Shown: positions 1 to 7,442 of the stretch, piece by piece
Layout: each line of letters opens with the position of its first letter
Position numbering within the stretch: the first letter of the stretch is position 1
Origin: CAYYTU01 sp964474655
GTDB lineage: Bacteria > Chloroflexota > Anaerolineae > B4-G1
Length of the DNA: 49,790 nucleotides
Direction: 5' to 3'
NCBI GenBank assembly: GCA_964474655.1
Contig: CAYYTU010000019.1
Span: 1-49,790 of the forward strand
Notes under the pieces: model-generated
What the model saw: the letters and a program-made list of their open reading frames with translations, nothing else
Told to the model about the DNA's origin: nothing
Database searches by the model: none
Translations under genes and position numbers: made by a program

Positions 1-42
1 TATGGAGGCCTCCCACGACGAGAAAGAGGGGTAGACCCTCTC

Positions 43-246
43 TTACGTAACCTGTGAGTGAGCACTGCGCAAGTCATCCGACAGGTTACGCGACGCTTCG
101 CCGATAATCTCCAATTGGCGTATCACGGCGTCTTGCACCAGATCGTTTTGCCAAAACTGCTCTTGGGAAACATCTCGGAGGCGCTGTCTAATGCATTGAA
201 TCGCATCCAGGATATGTTGCAAGAAAACAGTATCATCCCTCTTCAT
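43..246 (-). pseudogene. HepT-like HEPN toxin, C-terminally truncated
   Basis: The 67-residue product matches the N-terminal half of HepT/DUF86 HEPN toxins (the stretch around IGEASRNLSDDLR is typical). Family members usually run to about 110-130 residues and carry the catalytic R-x4-6-H motif near the C-terminus. Here the frame stops after AHSQVT. None of the three minus-strand frames in the remaining 42 bases of the window resumes the family sequence, so the ribonuclease motif is absent. The start overlaps the end of the mntA-like gene by 14 bases, the usual coupling of this toxin-antitoxin pair. I infer an inactivated toxin. A functional short form is possible but less likely. Confidence 0.7.
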
Positions 247-538
247 ACAACACTACCAAATCCTCTTCTATGTAGGGGCGAATGTAAGGGCTCAGGCCGC
301 TTTCGCTGACCAGGTCTACCTCGCGTTCCAGAATACGGCTTAACTCTTGTTCCAGACCGATCCATTTCAGCCCTAGACTGGGACGCTCACCAAGGGGCTT
401 GAGCCGCACTAAAATGTCAACATCACTCTCTGGCGTGTCCTCCTCCCTGATGACAGAACCAAAAAGGGATACGCGCTCGACTCCCCAGGGCAAGAGCACA
501 GAGAGTATTTTCTCTCGCATTTCCTCTACGTTGCTCAT
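233..538 (-). CDS. mntA: MntA-type nucleotidyltransferase antitoxin
   Basis: This 101-residue minimal nucleotidyltransferase shows the GSx10DxD signature, with G27-S28 and the metal-binding pair D39/D41. It is full length for the MNT family. Characterised MntA proteins neutralise HepT by adding AMP units to a tyrosine next to the HEPN motif. It is followed with a 14-base overlap by a truncated hepT, so this copy may be an antitoxin left behind after loss of the toxin's active half. Family assignment rests on the clear motif. Activity on this particular HepT is doubtful because the modified region is missing. Confidence 0.85.
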   Translation of the reverse strand: MSNVEEMREKILSVLLPWGVERVSLFGSVIREEDTPESDVDILVRLKPLGERPSLGLKWIGLEQELSRILEREVDLVSESGLSPYIRPYIEEDLVVLYEEG

Positions 539-607
539 TTACACCTTACGCAATAACCTGGGGCCGTAGCCGATCCACCACTCTATCCCATTACCGGTCC
601 ACCAACC

Positions 608-655
608 TACCAGCTTACCAGTCTACCATCCTACCGGCCTACCAGCTTACCAATC
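608..655. repeat. 8-nt tandem array, unit TACCRGYY
   Basis: Six consecutive octamers (units beginning at 608, 616, 624, 632, 640 and 648) all start with TACC. A degraded extension reaches back to about 588. The array overlaps the stop codon (647-649, minus strand) of the neighbouring membrane/coiled-coil gene. There is no hairpin potential. Three other genes in the first 5 kb have arrays in the same position. Confidence 0.9.
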
Positions 656-1462
656 CACCTGCTCCGAGATTTCATTGATGCTGCTGATCAGGTCGTTCAG
701 CTGGGCGATCTCCTCGCGGATGTCGGCCTGGAGGCGCTCGGAGCGGCTGCTATCCACCTCCCGCGCCCCGATCAGTTGCATCTGACTGTAGACGGTGGAG
801 AGCGCGGTCATGCTCTCCTCCAGACGGAGCTCGGCCTGCTTCATCCGCGCGTCCAGCGTGCGTAGCGTCCGCCACTGCTTGCCCTTGCTCTCCAGCACCC
901 GCTCCAACTCCTGCTGGAGATCGGGGTTGCGTTCTCGCTCGCGCCGAGTATTGAGCTCCTCGATCTCCTTCGGCACTGTTTTACGCTCGCGGGCCAGTAA
1001 TTCGTCTCGACGGTAGGCGTCCAATTTCAGGGCCAGTTTGTAGATGTTGCCGATCCAGTCGCTGAGCTGATTGGCCGTATCCTCCAACCGATCCCGCAAT
1101 ACGCTGTCCCGCTGTCCCCGGATCTGAGTCTCGATGCGCTGCTGATACTCCAGCGCGGTCTCCACCTCCTGACGCAGATCGTCGCTTTTGATCTCGCGCG
1201 GGTTGAACTGCTGCTGGAAGAGCTCGAGCAGCACGCGGGCGTTAGTCTCGGCGTCGGTGAGGCTGGAGTAGACGATCCCCGCCAGCCCGATCAGCCCAAT
1301 GAGAGGCCAGCCCCACAGCGGCCACCAGGGGAAAGGATGCGGCAACAGCACCGTGAGCACTATCGTGCCCGCCAGCACTACCGCACTCTCCCAGCGGAAG
1401 AAGGCGTACTGGAGAATAGCGCTCTGGGCTTTCTTTTGAAGCTCGGTTCGTGCGGTAGTCAT
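647..1462 (-). CDS. Membrane-anchored coiled-coil protein of unknown function
   Basis: I do not recognise this 271-residue protein. It has two close hydrophobic segments (about residues 25-42 and 48-66) separated by a Trp/Pro-rich turn. A long, highly charged, helix-rich region follows from about residue 75 to the end, rich in E, R, Q and L with heptad-like spacing, so coiled coil is likely. This suggests a membrane-tethered scaffold. It lies at the distal end of the PspA / solute-binding / VWA gene run on the same strand, and PspA is itself a coiled-coil envelope protein, so a structural role in the same assembly is a reasonable inference. Its last codons run into an 8-nt tandem repeat array. 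Confidence 0.75.
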   Translation of the reverse strand: MTTARTELQKKAQSAILQYAFFRWESAVVLAGTIVLTVLLPHPFPWWPLWGWPLIGLIGLAGIVYSSLTDAETNARVLLELFQQQFNPREIKSDDLRQEVETALEYQQRIETQIRGQRDSVLRDRLEDTANQLSDWIGNIYKLALKLDAYRRDELLARERKTVPKEIEELNTRRERERNPDLQQELERVLESKGKQWRTLRTLDARMKQAELRLEESMTALSTVYSQMQLIGAREVDSSRSERLQADIREEIAQLNDLISSINEISEQVDW

Positions 1463-1466
1463 AGGG

Positions 1467-1487
1467 AGTAAAGCGTAAAACGTAAGG
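1467..1487. repeat. Short heptamer array (three units)
   Basis: Three 7-nt units of the form GTAARNN lie between the 271-residue gene and the small 78-residue gene. Read on the minus strand they resemble the ACGTTTT-type heptamers at 1759-1800 and 4982-5016. This is the weakest array of the series. Confidence 0.55.
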
Positions 1488-1502
1488 GCCTATGCTTGCC
1501 TT

Positions 1503-1739
1503 CTAAGATGTTGCCTTCTGCGGAATTTGCATAATTTGCAGAATCAAGCGCAACGCCTTGTTAACAGCCTCGTCGGTTGGAAACGCTTGATCTGCATGAG
1601 GCTCTAACACGATCAGATTCTTTTTTGCTCTGCGTTCTGGGGCATAGCGGCCCTTGGGCATAACGGGCAACTCCGCGAGATCGTATTCATCCTTCAGTTC
1701 GTAATCTTCATAACCCTTCTTCATAAAATCTTCGCTCAC
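1503..1739 (-). CDS. Small hypothetical protein
   Basis: This 78-residue product has an acidic N-terminus (EDYELKDEYDLAELP), then a basic patch (KGRYAPERRAKKN) and a C-terminal amphipathic helix (VNKALRLILQIMQ). The layout resembles small antitoxin-like proteins that sit beside toxin genes, but no toxin gene lies next to it. The reading frame is intact. It is on the same strand as its neighbours and separated from each by short tandem repeats. I make no functional call beyond a possible orphan antitoxin-like protein. Confidence 0.6.
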   Translation of the reverse strand: MSEDFMKKGYEDYELKDEYDLAELPVMPKGRYAPERRAKKNLIVLEPHADQAFPTDEAVNKALRLILQIMQIPQKATS

Positions 1740-1758
1740 ACCGCACTATCCCCTGCTT

Positions 1759-1800
1759 ACGCATCACGCATTACGTTTTACGCATCACGTTTCACGTTTT
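1759..1800. repeat. 7-nt tandem array, unit ACGYWTY
   Basis: Six exact-phase heptamers start at 1759, 1766, 1773, 1780, 1787 and 1794. The last unit overlaps the TAA stop (1799-1801, minus strand) of the VWA protein gene. Confidence 0.92.
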
Positions 1801-3574
1801 AGAAGTACGTCGAGATGATCTTGTACAGCTCCTCAATGTCGGCCTCATCGGCGCGGCGGAACTGCCCGTCGCCCGCCTCGGCGATGCGCCGGAGGAGACC
1901 CTCATCGGCATCTCCGCCAAAGGCGATAGTGAACGTAACCACACTCACAGCCTGAGACGCCTGGAAACGTTCCTCCAGGTCAGAGATGTTGACCTGGCTG
2001 TCGTTCTCTTGACCATCGGTCATGACGACGATGGCGTTGATAGCTTTCGCATCCGCAGTCTCTTGCAAGCTCTCATGGGCCTCCCAGACGGCGTCGAGCA
2101 AAGCCGTGTTCTCACTGGCCTCCATCGCAGCGATATGCCGAATCAGGGCCTGACGGTGTTCGTCGTCCAGGGGCTGCAACGGCCGGAACGACTTGATGCC
2201 GCTGCCAAACTCGATCAACCCCACTTGATCCTGGTCGCCTCGAATCTGATCGACGAAAGCCGCCAAGGCTTCCTGCGTACGCACCAGCTTCTCACCGGCC
2301 ATACTGCCGCTGGTATCGACCACCAGGTAGACGTTGGTGGGGCGTTTAGTGTACCACCAGACGTTCTGGACCACCTCCACCACCGAGGGCGAGGGCATCT
2401 GAAGCGTTGTCTGGGGCTGGCGCCAGTCCACCGCGTCGGTATCGGCGAAGGGGCTGTCCTCCTCGTCCAAGGCGATGCTGAGATCTGCGGGGCGGTAACC
2501 GGCGACCAAGAGCCGCTGCTGGACCTCGTTCGCAGTCAGAAACTGCGCGAAAGCCTGGAAGGTGCGGCGCTGGTTGTCGGTGACGGCTGTCTCGCCCGGG
2601 CCACCCAACTCCAGCAAAGCCAACGGATGATCGGCCCAAAGCGTGCCCTCGGCCGGGTAGATGGCGACCAGGCGCTCACCGGGGTGTGACTGATTCCACT
2701 CGATGACCACCTGCTCCTGGGTCACGAAGGCGTCGAGGAAATCGCGCCCTTCAGCAGCCAGCCGCTCGACGATCACTTCCTCGCCTTCGCCGTAGAAGCG
2801 GACGGTGGCCTCGACGGCCTTCACGTACTCCAGCGTCCGCTCGGCAGTGGCGGCCTCCGGCGTCAGCCCGCGGGTCAGATCAGCCCCGGCGTAAAACTCG
2901 GCCAGGGTGGCCAGCAGGCCGCTGGCGTGACTCGTGCTGGGATGGTTCCACTTGAAGTTGGGGTCGTCGGTGGCCTTGCGCTGAATATCCTGCCAGCCGA
3001 TGGCATTATCGGGCCAGCCCAACTCGCGGGCCACGTCCTCCCAGGCGGCGATGACGATGGGGCTGGCGGCATAGCGCACCGGCGCGCTGGTGCGGCGGTT
3101 CCCGATTGGGATCAGGGCCTCCTCGCCCGCCTCGGCGCCTTGCACCTCGGCCCAGCGCCGCTCCAACTGATTCAGCCAGAGGCCGCTATCGGGGGCCAGG
3201 GCCTGGAAAGAGGGAGCCCCCAGGCTCTGCTCCACCATCTTCTCCGGCGCCAACACCTCCGTCCGTACTTGCATCGTCTGCCCGTCGGGTGTCCGCTGAC
3301 CCTGGGCGTTGAAATCGCTGACCAGGGTCTGGAACATATCGCTCATCGCGGGCGATACGGACACTGTCAGCTCGGCGCTGTCCGGAGGCCACGGGGCGGC
3401 CTCTTCCTCCGCGCCCGGCCCGGAAAGGCTATCCCACAACTGCCATCCAACAGTGAAGGTCAACGGGCCGCAGGCGCACAAGACGACGAACAGGGCAACC
3501 AGCGCAATCAAGCACCCGCGCTGGAGAACGCTGAGATTCAACCACCAACCTCTCAACCCGTTCATCTCACTCAC
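1799..3574 (-). CDS. Membrane-anchored solute-binding / VWA domain fusion protein
   Basis: This 591-residue protein has a hydrophobic N-terminal segment (about residues 17-45, including LCACG, which could be either a lipobox or a membrane anchor). A type-1-like extracellular solute-binding region follows (about 65-390), then a C-terminal von Willebrand factor A domain (about 410-590). The VWA domain has an intact metal-adhesion site: DTSGS beginning at D420, a following conserved Thr in NTALLD, and the MTDGQ motif. The chain should therefore be exported and tethered. The start is either GTG at 3574 or ATG at 3565. No ABC permease or ATPase is nearby, which argues against simple transport. With the similar gene at 3657 and pspA upstream it forms a compact operon. 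Its function is unknown, and a sensing or adhesion role in the envelope is inference. Confidence 0.85.
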   Translation of the reverse strand: MSEMNGLRGWWLNLSVLQRGCLIALVALFVVLCACGPLTFTVGWQLWDSLSGPGAEEEAAPWPPDSAELTVSVSPAMSDMFQTLVSDFNAQGQRTPDGQTMQVRTEVLAPEKMVEQSLGAPSFQALAPDSGLWLNQLERRWAEVQGAEAGEEALIPIGNRRTSAPVRYAASPIVIAAWEDVARELGWPDNAIGWQDIQRKATDDPNFKWNHPSTSHASGLLATLAEFYAGADLTRGLTPEAATAERTLEYVKAVEATVRFYGEGEEVIVERLAAEGRDFLDAFVTQEQVVIEWNQSHPGERLVAIYPAEGTLWADHPLALLELGGPGETAVTDNQRRTFQAFAQFLTANEVQQRLLVAGYRPADLSIALDEEDSPFADTDAVDWRQPQTTLQMPSPSVVEVVQNVWWYTKRPTNVYLVVDTSGSMAGEKLVRTQEALAAFVDQIRGDQDQVGLIEFGSGIKSFRPLQPLDDEHRQALIRHIAAMEASENTALLDAVWEAHESLQETADAKAINAIVVMTDGQENDSQVNISDLEERFQASQAVSVVTFTIAFGGDADEGLLRRIAEAGDGQFRRADEADIEELYKIISTYF

Positions 3575-3592
3575 AGCGCCGCCCCAGACCTA

Positions 3593-3656
3593 ATCACTTG
3601 CCCACTTGCAGACCTGCAAACTTGGTCACTTGCCCACTTGCACACTCGCATATCGC
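3593..3656. repeat. 8-nt tandem array, unit NNCACTTG
   Basis: About eight octamers (starts at 3593, 3601, 3609, 3617, 3625, 3633, 3641 and 3649), the last two degenerate, fill the gap between the two solute-binding-like genes. The array ends at 3656, one base before the stop codon (3657-3659, minus strand) of the upstream gene. Confidence 0.88.
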
Positions 3657-4910
3657 TCACTCCACCACGTTCAGCTCGAACCAGCGCAGCAGCGCCAGGA
3701 GCACGTCGCGGTTAGGGCTGCGCATGGCGTCGGCACGCGGTACGACCGGCTCGACGCCGCGGTCCTCCCACTTGACGAAGAGGCTATCCGGGCTGGCGTC
3801 GACGGGCACGTTGGAGTTGGCCGGACGCAGGCCGTAGGCCAGCGCTGCCTTCTGCTGCGGCTCGCTCAACAGGAACTGCTGGAAGGCCAGCGCGGCGTTC
3901 TTCTCCAGCGCGCTGGTCTCCGGCCCGATCCAGACGGTGAAGGGGAAGTCGAACCAGGTGACGTAGTCGGGATAGTAGAGCGCCAGCGGGTCCTCCCAGC
4001 GGGTGAGAATGCCCTGCATATTCTGGAGCAGGTCGCTTTCCAGCAGTTGACCGCCATCGCCCACGCTGTAGCCGAAAAGGGCGAAGTCCTCAGCGGTGTA
4101 GGCGCTGGCGCTGCTGAAGTCAGTCACGGCGCCCATCAGCTCGCCCAGCCAGGCCTGGAACTGTGGATCGGTGACATCCTCCACGCCGATGTCGGTGCGG
4201 TCGTAATACTCACCGGCCGCAGCGATCATAGCGGCCAACCCGCCGGCGTTCTTGTTGGGATTAGGCACCACCAGCTTGAAGTAGCCCCAGCTCGCCTCGC
4301 CGCCCAGCTCCGGCCAGCCGCCCCTGGCGATGGCCGCATCGTGAATGGTGCTCCAGCTGATCTCGCCGAAGTGCTCCTCCAGCACCTGAGCGCGGCTCTC
4401 GTAGATGCCCCAGGTGAAGAGGCTGATGGCGATGGGACGGGCGCGGTACTCGCCGTCGGTGAGGAAGACGTCGCGGCCCAGGCGCTCCTTGTAGGAGGCG
4501 TTGGCCAGCTCCACCAGGTAGCGGCTATCGGGGATCCAGGCCGTGGGGAAGTCTTCCAGGGCGGCCTCCTGGGCCGAGGTCAGGTTCTCCGGATCGGCGT
4601 CGGGCGGGAGCGCGTTGAACGCATCGCGATCCCAACGGCCCAACGCGCTCAAGCCGTCCATCGCCACGATCTCCACCTCCACTGGCACACCATCCACCTG
4701 CGGATCGGTGGCGTTGAAGTCGGCGGCTGCGCTGCGCACCCACGGTTCCACCGGCAGTGCGGTGAGCACGCGCACGGTGATAGTTTCGGGATGCTCGACG
4801 GTGAGCTCACTCTGAGGGCTCTCGCTCAAGGCACGCCATAGTAGCGATGCGCCAACGATCAGCAGCGCGACGACCAGAATGATCACGAAAATCCAGCGGG
4901 TACGGTTCAT
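3657..4910 (-). CDS. Membrane-anchored solute-binding-like protein
   Basis: This 417-residue protein has one N-terminal hydrophobic segment (about residues 6-26) with no lipobox cysteine, so it is probably an uncleaved signal anchor. The rest has the architecture of an extracellular solute-binding protein. Blocks such as FPFTVWIGPETSALEKNAALAFQQFLLSEPQQ near the C-terminus are typical of the binding-protein fold, in which the chain crosses back between lobes. It lacks a VWA domain but parallels the N-terminal half of the protein encoded just downstream. No transporter membrane component is adjacent. It lies between pspA and the VWA fusion, all on one strand. It is probably a second ligand-binding component of the same envelope system. 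The ligand is unknown. Confidence 0.8.
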   Translation of the reverse strand: MNRTRWIFVIILVVALLIVGASLLWRALSESPQSELTVEHPETITVRVLTALPVEPWVRSAAADFNATDPQVDGVPVEVEIVAMDGLSALGRWDRDAFNALPPDADPENLTSAQEAALEDFPTAWIPDSRYLVELANASYKERLGRDVFLTDGEYRARPIAISLFTWGIYESRAQVLEEHFGEISWSTIHDAAIARGGWPELGGEASWGYFKLVVPNPNKNAGGLAAMIAAAGEYYDRTDIGVEDVTDPQFQAWLGELMGAVTDFSSASAYTAEDFALFGYSVGDGGQLLESDLLQNMQGILTRWEDPLALYYPDYVTWFDFPFTVWIGPETSALEKNAALAFQQFLLSEPQQKAALAYGLRPANSNVPVDASPDSLFVKWEDRGVEPVVPRADAMRSPNRDVLLALLRWFELNVVE

Positions 4911-4981
4911 ACGCTTATCCTTTTAGGCCCCCTCGCGCGATAGAAGTGCGTAGTGCGTAAGCGGAATACGCGATACACCCT

Positions 4982-5016
4982 ACGCTTTACGTTTGACGCT
5001 TGACGTTCTACGTTTC
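4982..5016. repeat. 7-nt tandem array, unit ACGYTYN
   Basis: Five exact-phase heptamers start at 4982, 4989, 4996, 5003 and 5010. The array ends three bases before the pspA stop codon (5020-5022, minus strand). The unit is close to that of the array at 1759-1800. Confidence 0.9.
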
Positions 5017-5019
5017 GCC

Positions 5020-5697
5020 CTACTCCAACCCCAGTCTCTTCTTGCGCTCGGCCAGCTGTCCATCAATGGCCTCTCGCTCCAGCACCTGGTCGATCTGCTC
5101 GTCGAGGCTGGCAGCGCGCATCTCGGCGGCGGTGGTGGCTTTGTCCAGACGGGCGTAGATGCTGCCCGCGATGCGACTGATGTCGGTATCGCCGGAGCCC
5201 ATCAGATCGTCGAGGCTTTTCATCGCGTCGACAGCGACTTCTTTGCTCTTGGCCAGCGCCATCAAGGCCTGGAGCTCCTCGCGCTCCTGCTTCATCGTGG
5301 AAAGCCGCGCTTCCAGCTTCACCTTGGCGTCCAACAGCTTCTCATACTCCCCCTGCAGCCGTGCGGCTTGATCCTCGTAGGTCTGAATCAGCCGCTGGGT
5401 GCTGTTGAGCTTACTCTGAGCGGCTGCGGCGGTCTCCTCATTGCCCTCCATCAAGAAAGCGTCGATGGCCTGGTTAAGCCCGTCCTTCTTCTGATCCAGA
5501 TCGTCCAGCTTGCGCTTGATGGTCTTGACCTCGCCGCCAACGGTGGCCGCAGCATCCTCCAGATCCTCCAGGTTATCCTCCACCTGCCGGATGTACTGGT
5601 CGATGACGGCCAGGCTGTTGGTCTTCAGCGCCTGGTCTACCATAGCGTGTAGGTTTGCGGAGATCAAGGTCGAGATTTTTTCCAACAGGGATGCCAT
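5020..5697 (-). CDS. pspA: PspA/IM30 family envelope-stress protein
   Basis: The 225-residue product has the PspA/Vipp1 pattern: an amphipathic N-terminal helix (SLLEKISTLISANLHAMVDQA) followed by long charged helices. The family signature region around DQYIRQVEDNLEDLEDA is present. The length matches PspA (about 220). PspA proteins oligomerise on the inner face of the cytoplasmic membrane and help keep it sealed under stress. A good ribosome-binding site (GGAGG, 8 bases before ATG) supports the start. It is the first gene of a minus-strand run with the two solute-binding-like genes. No pspF or other enhancer-binding regulator is adjacent. A separate PspC-domain gene lies at 17667. Confidence 0.9.
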   Translation of the reverse strand: MASLLEKISTLISANLHAMVDQALKTNSLAVIDQYIRQVEDNLEDLEDAAATVGGEVKTIKRKLDDLDQKKDGLNQAIDAFLMEGNEETAAAAQSKLNSTQRLIQTYEDQAARLQGEYEKLLDAKVKLEARLSTMKQEREELQALMALAKSKEVAVDAMKSLDDLMGSGDTDISRIAGSIYARLDKATTAAEMRAASLDEQIDQVLEREAIDGQLAERKKRLGLE

Positions 5698-5830
5698 TTT
5701 CGGTGTCCTCCTTCACATTACATTGTAACGATGGGCTGGTACTCATAAGCCCTCCAGAACTTCTAGCGGCACGCCCCCGACGGTCAGCACGTTGCCTATC
5801 AGGGGTCTCCGCTTCAGTATATATACGCAG

Positions 5831-5870
5831 CCAGGCCTCAAAAGTTTCACAGAAACCAGATCTGGCCTGG
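5831..5870. repeat. Inverted repeat between pspA and the HD gene
   Basis: CCAGGCC at 5831-5837 pairs with GGCCTGG at 5864-5870, and a perfect 10-bp palindrome CCAGATCTGG sits at 5856-5865. There is no T-run on either side, so it does not look like an intrinsic terminator. It could be a weak terminator, an operator or an RNA hairpin downstream of the HD gene. Confidence 0.5.
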
Positions 5871-5890
5871 TTCTCCTGAATGATCGCGCC

Positions 5891-6448
5891 CTAAAGCCCC
5901 AGCTGATCGGAGCGTTCCTTCATCGCATTCAGGACGATCCCGACGAAATCCTCCAGCGGCGTATCCAGCTTCTCCTCGCAGAGACGAATTCGCTCCCGAT
6001 CAGCGCCGGAGGCGAACGATTTGGAGTCGAACTTCTTCATGACCGATTCTACCGAGACACCGTCCAGCTTGGTCGGGTGGACCAGCGCAACAGCCACAAT
6101 CAGCCCGGTCAAGTCGTCACAGGTTACCAGGGACCACTCCATCTTCGTCTCTGGCATCACCCCCAGACGTTCATAGTTGTGCGCCTTAATGGCGCGGACG
6201 ATTTCCTCCGAGATGCCCTCCTGCTCCAGCTGTTCGGCGATAACCAGCGCGTGCCGATCGGGATCGTCCTTCGTCTCCTCGTAGTCAGCGTCGTGAAGCA
6301 GGCCCACTACCTCCCACTTATCTGGCTCTCCTCCAAACTCGTGGGCCAGGGCCCGCATTGCCGCTGCCACGGCATAGTGATGTTTCCGTAGGTTCTCATT
6401 GGCGATATTCGCCTTCAAAATACGCATTGCTTCTTCTTGCGAGATCAT
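5891..6448 (-). CDS. HD-domain phosphohydrolase
   Basis: This 185-residue protein shows an HD-superfamily pattern: H23/H24, the H52-D53 doublet in LLHDADYE, a later AHN histidine and the TCDDLTG aspartate pair. These would bind divalent metal for phosphoester hydrolysis. The closest groups by eye are small HD proteins annotated as HDIG-type or YedJ-like hydrolases. The substrate cannot be assigned. The ribosome-binding site GGGAGG lies 4 bases before the ATG. It is transcribed toward pspA but is separated from it by about 190 bases including an inverted repeat, so it is probably independent. Confidence 0.8.
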   Translation of the reverse strand: MISQEEAMRILKANIANENLRKHHYAVAAAMRALAHEFGGEPDKWEVVGLLHDADYEETKDDPDRHALVIAEQLEQEGISEEIVRAIKAHNYERLGVMPETKMEWSLVTCDDLTGLIVAVALVHPTKLDGVSVESVMKKFDSKSFASGADRERIRLCEEKLDTPLEDFVGIVLNAMKERSDQLGL

Positions 6449-6583
6449 AAGCCTCCCTTGGTGACGCTTCAGTCGATTACGGTACAGTCACAGAGTGTCG
6501 AGTTGCTCGGCTCGTGCTGCGCGGGCCTGAGCATAAGCTCATTGTAGTCTCGTTGAAGGGGAAGTCAAGCGCTCGCGCTCAGG

Positions 6584-6672
6584 GGCAAACGAAGCTGGGG
6601 GTGATACGCTCGGTCAATGCGTTTGTAGGCAAGCTAATGCGGCTAGGATGCTTTGGAACTGCTTCGTTTATC
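6584..6672 (+). repeat. 89-bp intergenic repeat, copy 1
   Basis: It begins with GGCAAACGAAGC and ends with the imperfect inverse GCTTCGTTTATC. An ungapped alignment with the reverse complement of 8210-8298 gives 69 of 89 matches by hand count. The identical blocks include GTAGGCAA and CTAATGCG. No coding potential was seen. No target duplication was found at its edges. Confidence 0.8.
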
Positions 6673-6690
6673 CCCCGCCGGCAGCCACTT

Positions 6691-6718
6691 TTGAACCCTC
6701 ATAGGAACGTGCTATAAT
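6691..6718 (+). promoter_or_regulatory. Sigma-70-type promoter for the RelA/SpoT-like HD hydrolase
   Basis: TTGAAC (6691-6696), a 16-base spacer and TATAAT (6713-6718) form a strong housekeeping-type promoter. Transcription should start near 6725. It lies just downstream of the 89-bp repeat. Confidence 0.75.
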
Positions 6719-6838
6719 AATTTCCGCAGCCAGCAGGCGTCAAGATACCGCTGTGTCCCCTTCGGGTTTGTTATGCAGGATGACCAGCGCGGAGAATCTG
6801 CCGGTCACGGCGAAGATCAAATTGTAAGCGAGGGATGT

Positions 6839-7441
6839 ATGCCCCAAGGTTATACCGAGCTCTATGAAAAGGCATTGCGAACCGCTACCATCGCCCACCA
6901 CCAACAGAAGCGCAAGGGGAGCGATTTACCCTATATCATTCACCCGCTCCACGTCTCCGTCATCTTGCTGCGCCACGGGTTCTCCACCACAGCTGCCGCG
7001 GCTGGCCTCCTCCACGATGTGGTCGAAGACCAAGACTATAGCCTCGACCGGATAGCTCAACAATTCGGCCCTCGCGTAGCCCAGATGGTAAAATCTCTTT
7101 CAGAGGAGAAATATGATTCGGAAGGGGAGAAACGTCCTTGGGCCACGCGTAAGAAGGAGGCCCTGGATCAGATCAAAGCAGCCAGTCGCGAGGCCGTAGC
7201 GGTCAAGGCCGCCGATACGCTGCACAATACTCAGGCTTTTGTGGAAGATTTACGCCGTCAGGGCCCTGCGCTCTGGCAACACTTTAAACGCGGGCCAGAT
7301 GCCCAGCTGCGTTATTATCATCAGGTATTGGAGATCGCACACGACCGATTGGGGGATCATCCGCTGGCAGAAGAGCTGGCCCAGGCCTTGGAGGCGTTAG
7401 ATCAAGTAGTCGAGAAAACTAGACCTGACGAGGAGGAGTAA
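6839..7441 (+). CDS. RelA/SpoT-type HD hydrolase, small form
   Basis: The 200-residue product has the HD hydrolase motifs of SpoT/MESH1-type ppGpp hydrolases: YIIHP (H35), LLHDVVED (H59-D60 and the following ED) and KAADTLHN. It has no synthetase or TGS/ACT domain, so it would be a small alarmone hydrolase or a related nucleotide pyrophosphohydrolase. The ATG at 6839 is preferred because AGCGAGGG lies a few bases upstream, while the in-frame ATG at 6773 has no ribosome-binding site. The next gene begins one base after the stop codon, so the two are likely cotranscribed. The exact substrate is inference. Confidence 0.82.
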   Translation: MPQGYTELYEKALRTATIAHHQQKRKGSDLPYIIHPLHVSVILLRHGFSTTAAAAGLLHDVVEDQDYSLDRIAQQFGPRVAQMVKSLSEEKYDSEGEKRPWATRKKEALDQIKAASREAVAVKAADTLHNTQAFVEDLRRQGPALWQHFKRGPDAQLRYYHQVLEIAHDRLGDHPLAEELAQALEALDQVVEKTRPDEEE

Positions 7442-7442
7442 A

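Larger units (their letters stand above)
6449..6838. other. Intergenic control region between divergent HD-domain genes
   Basis: This 390-base gap separates the minus-strand HD gene from the plus-strand RelA/SpoT-like hydrolase. It holds one copy of an 89-bp repeat (6584-6672), a near-consensus plus-strand promoter (6691-6718) and about 115 bases of leader before the chosen start. I see no protein-coding sequence in it. Confidence 0.7.

Noticed and set aside
3620..3655. Possible intrinsic terminator between the two solute-binding-like genes
   Set aside because: The sequence is a direct tandem repeat without a stable inverted stem or T-run.
588..5016. Short repeat arrays as possible CRISPR arrays
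   Set aside because: Units are only 7-8 nt and directly tandem, with no spacers, and no cas genes are present.
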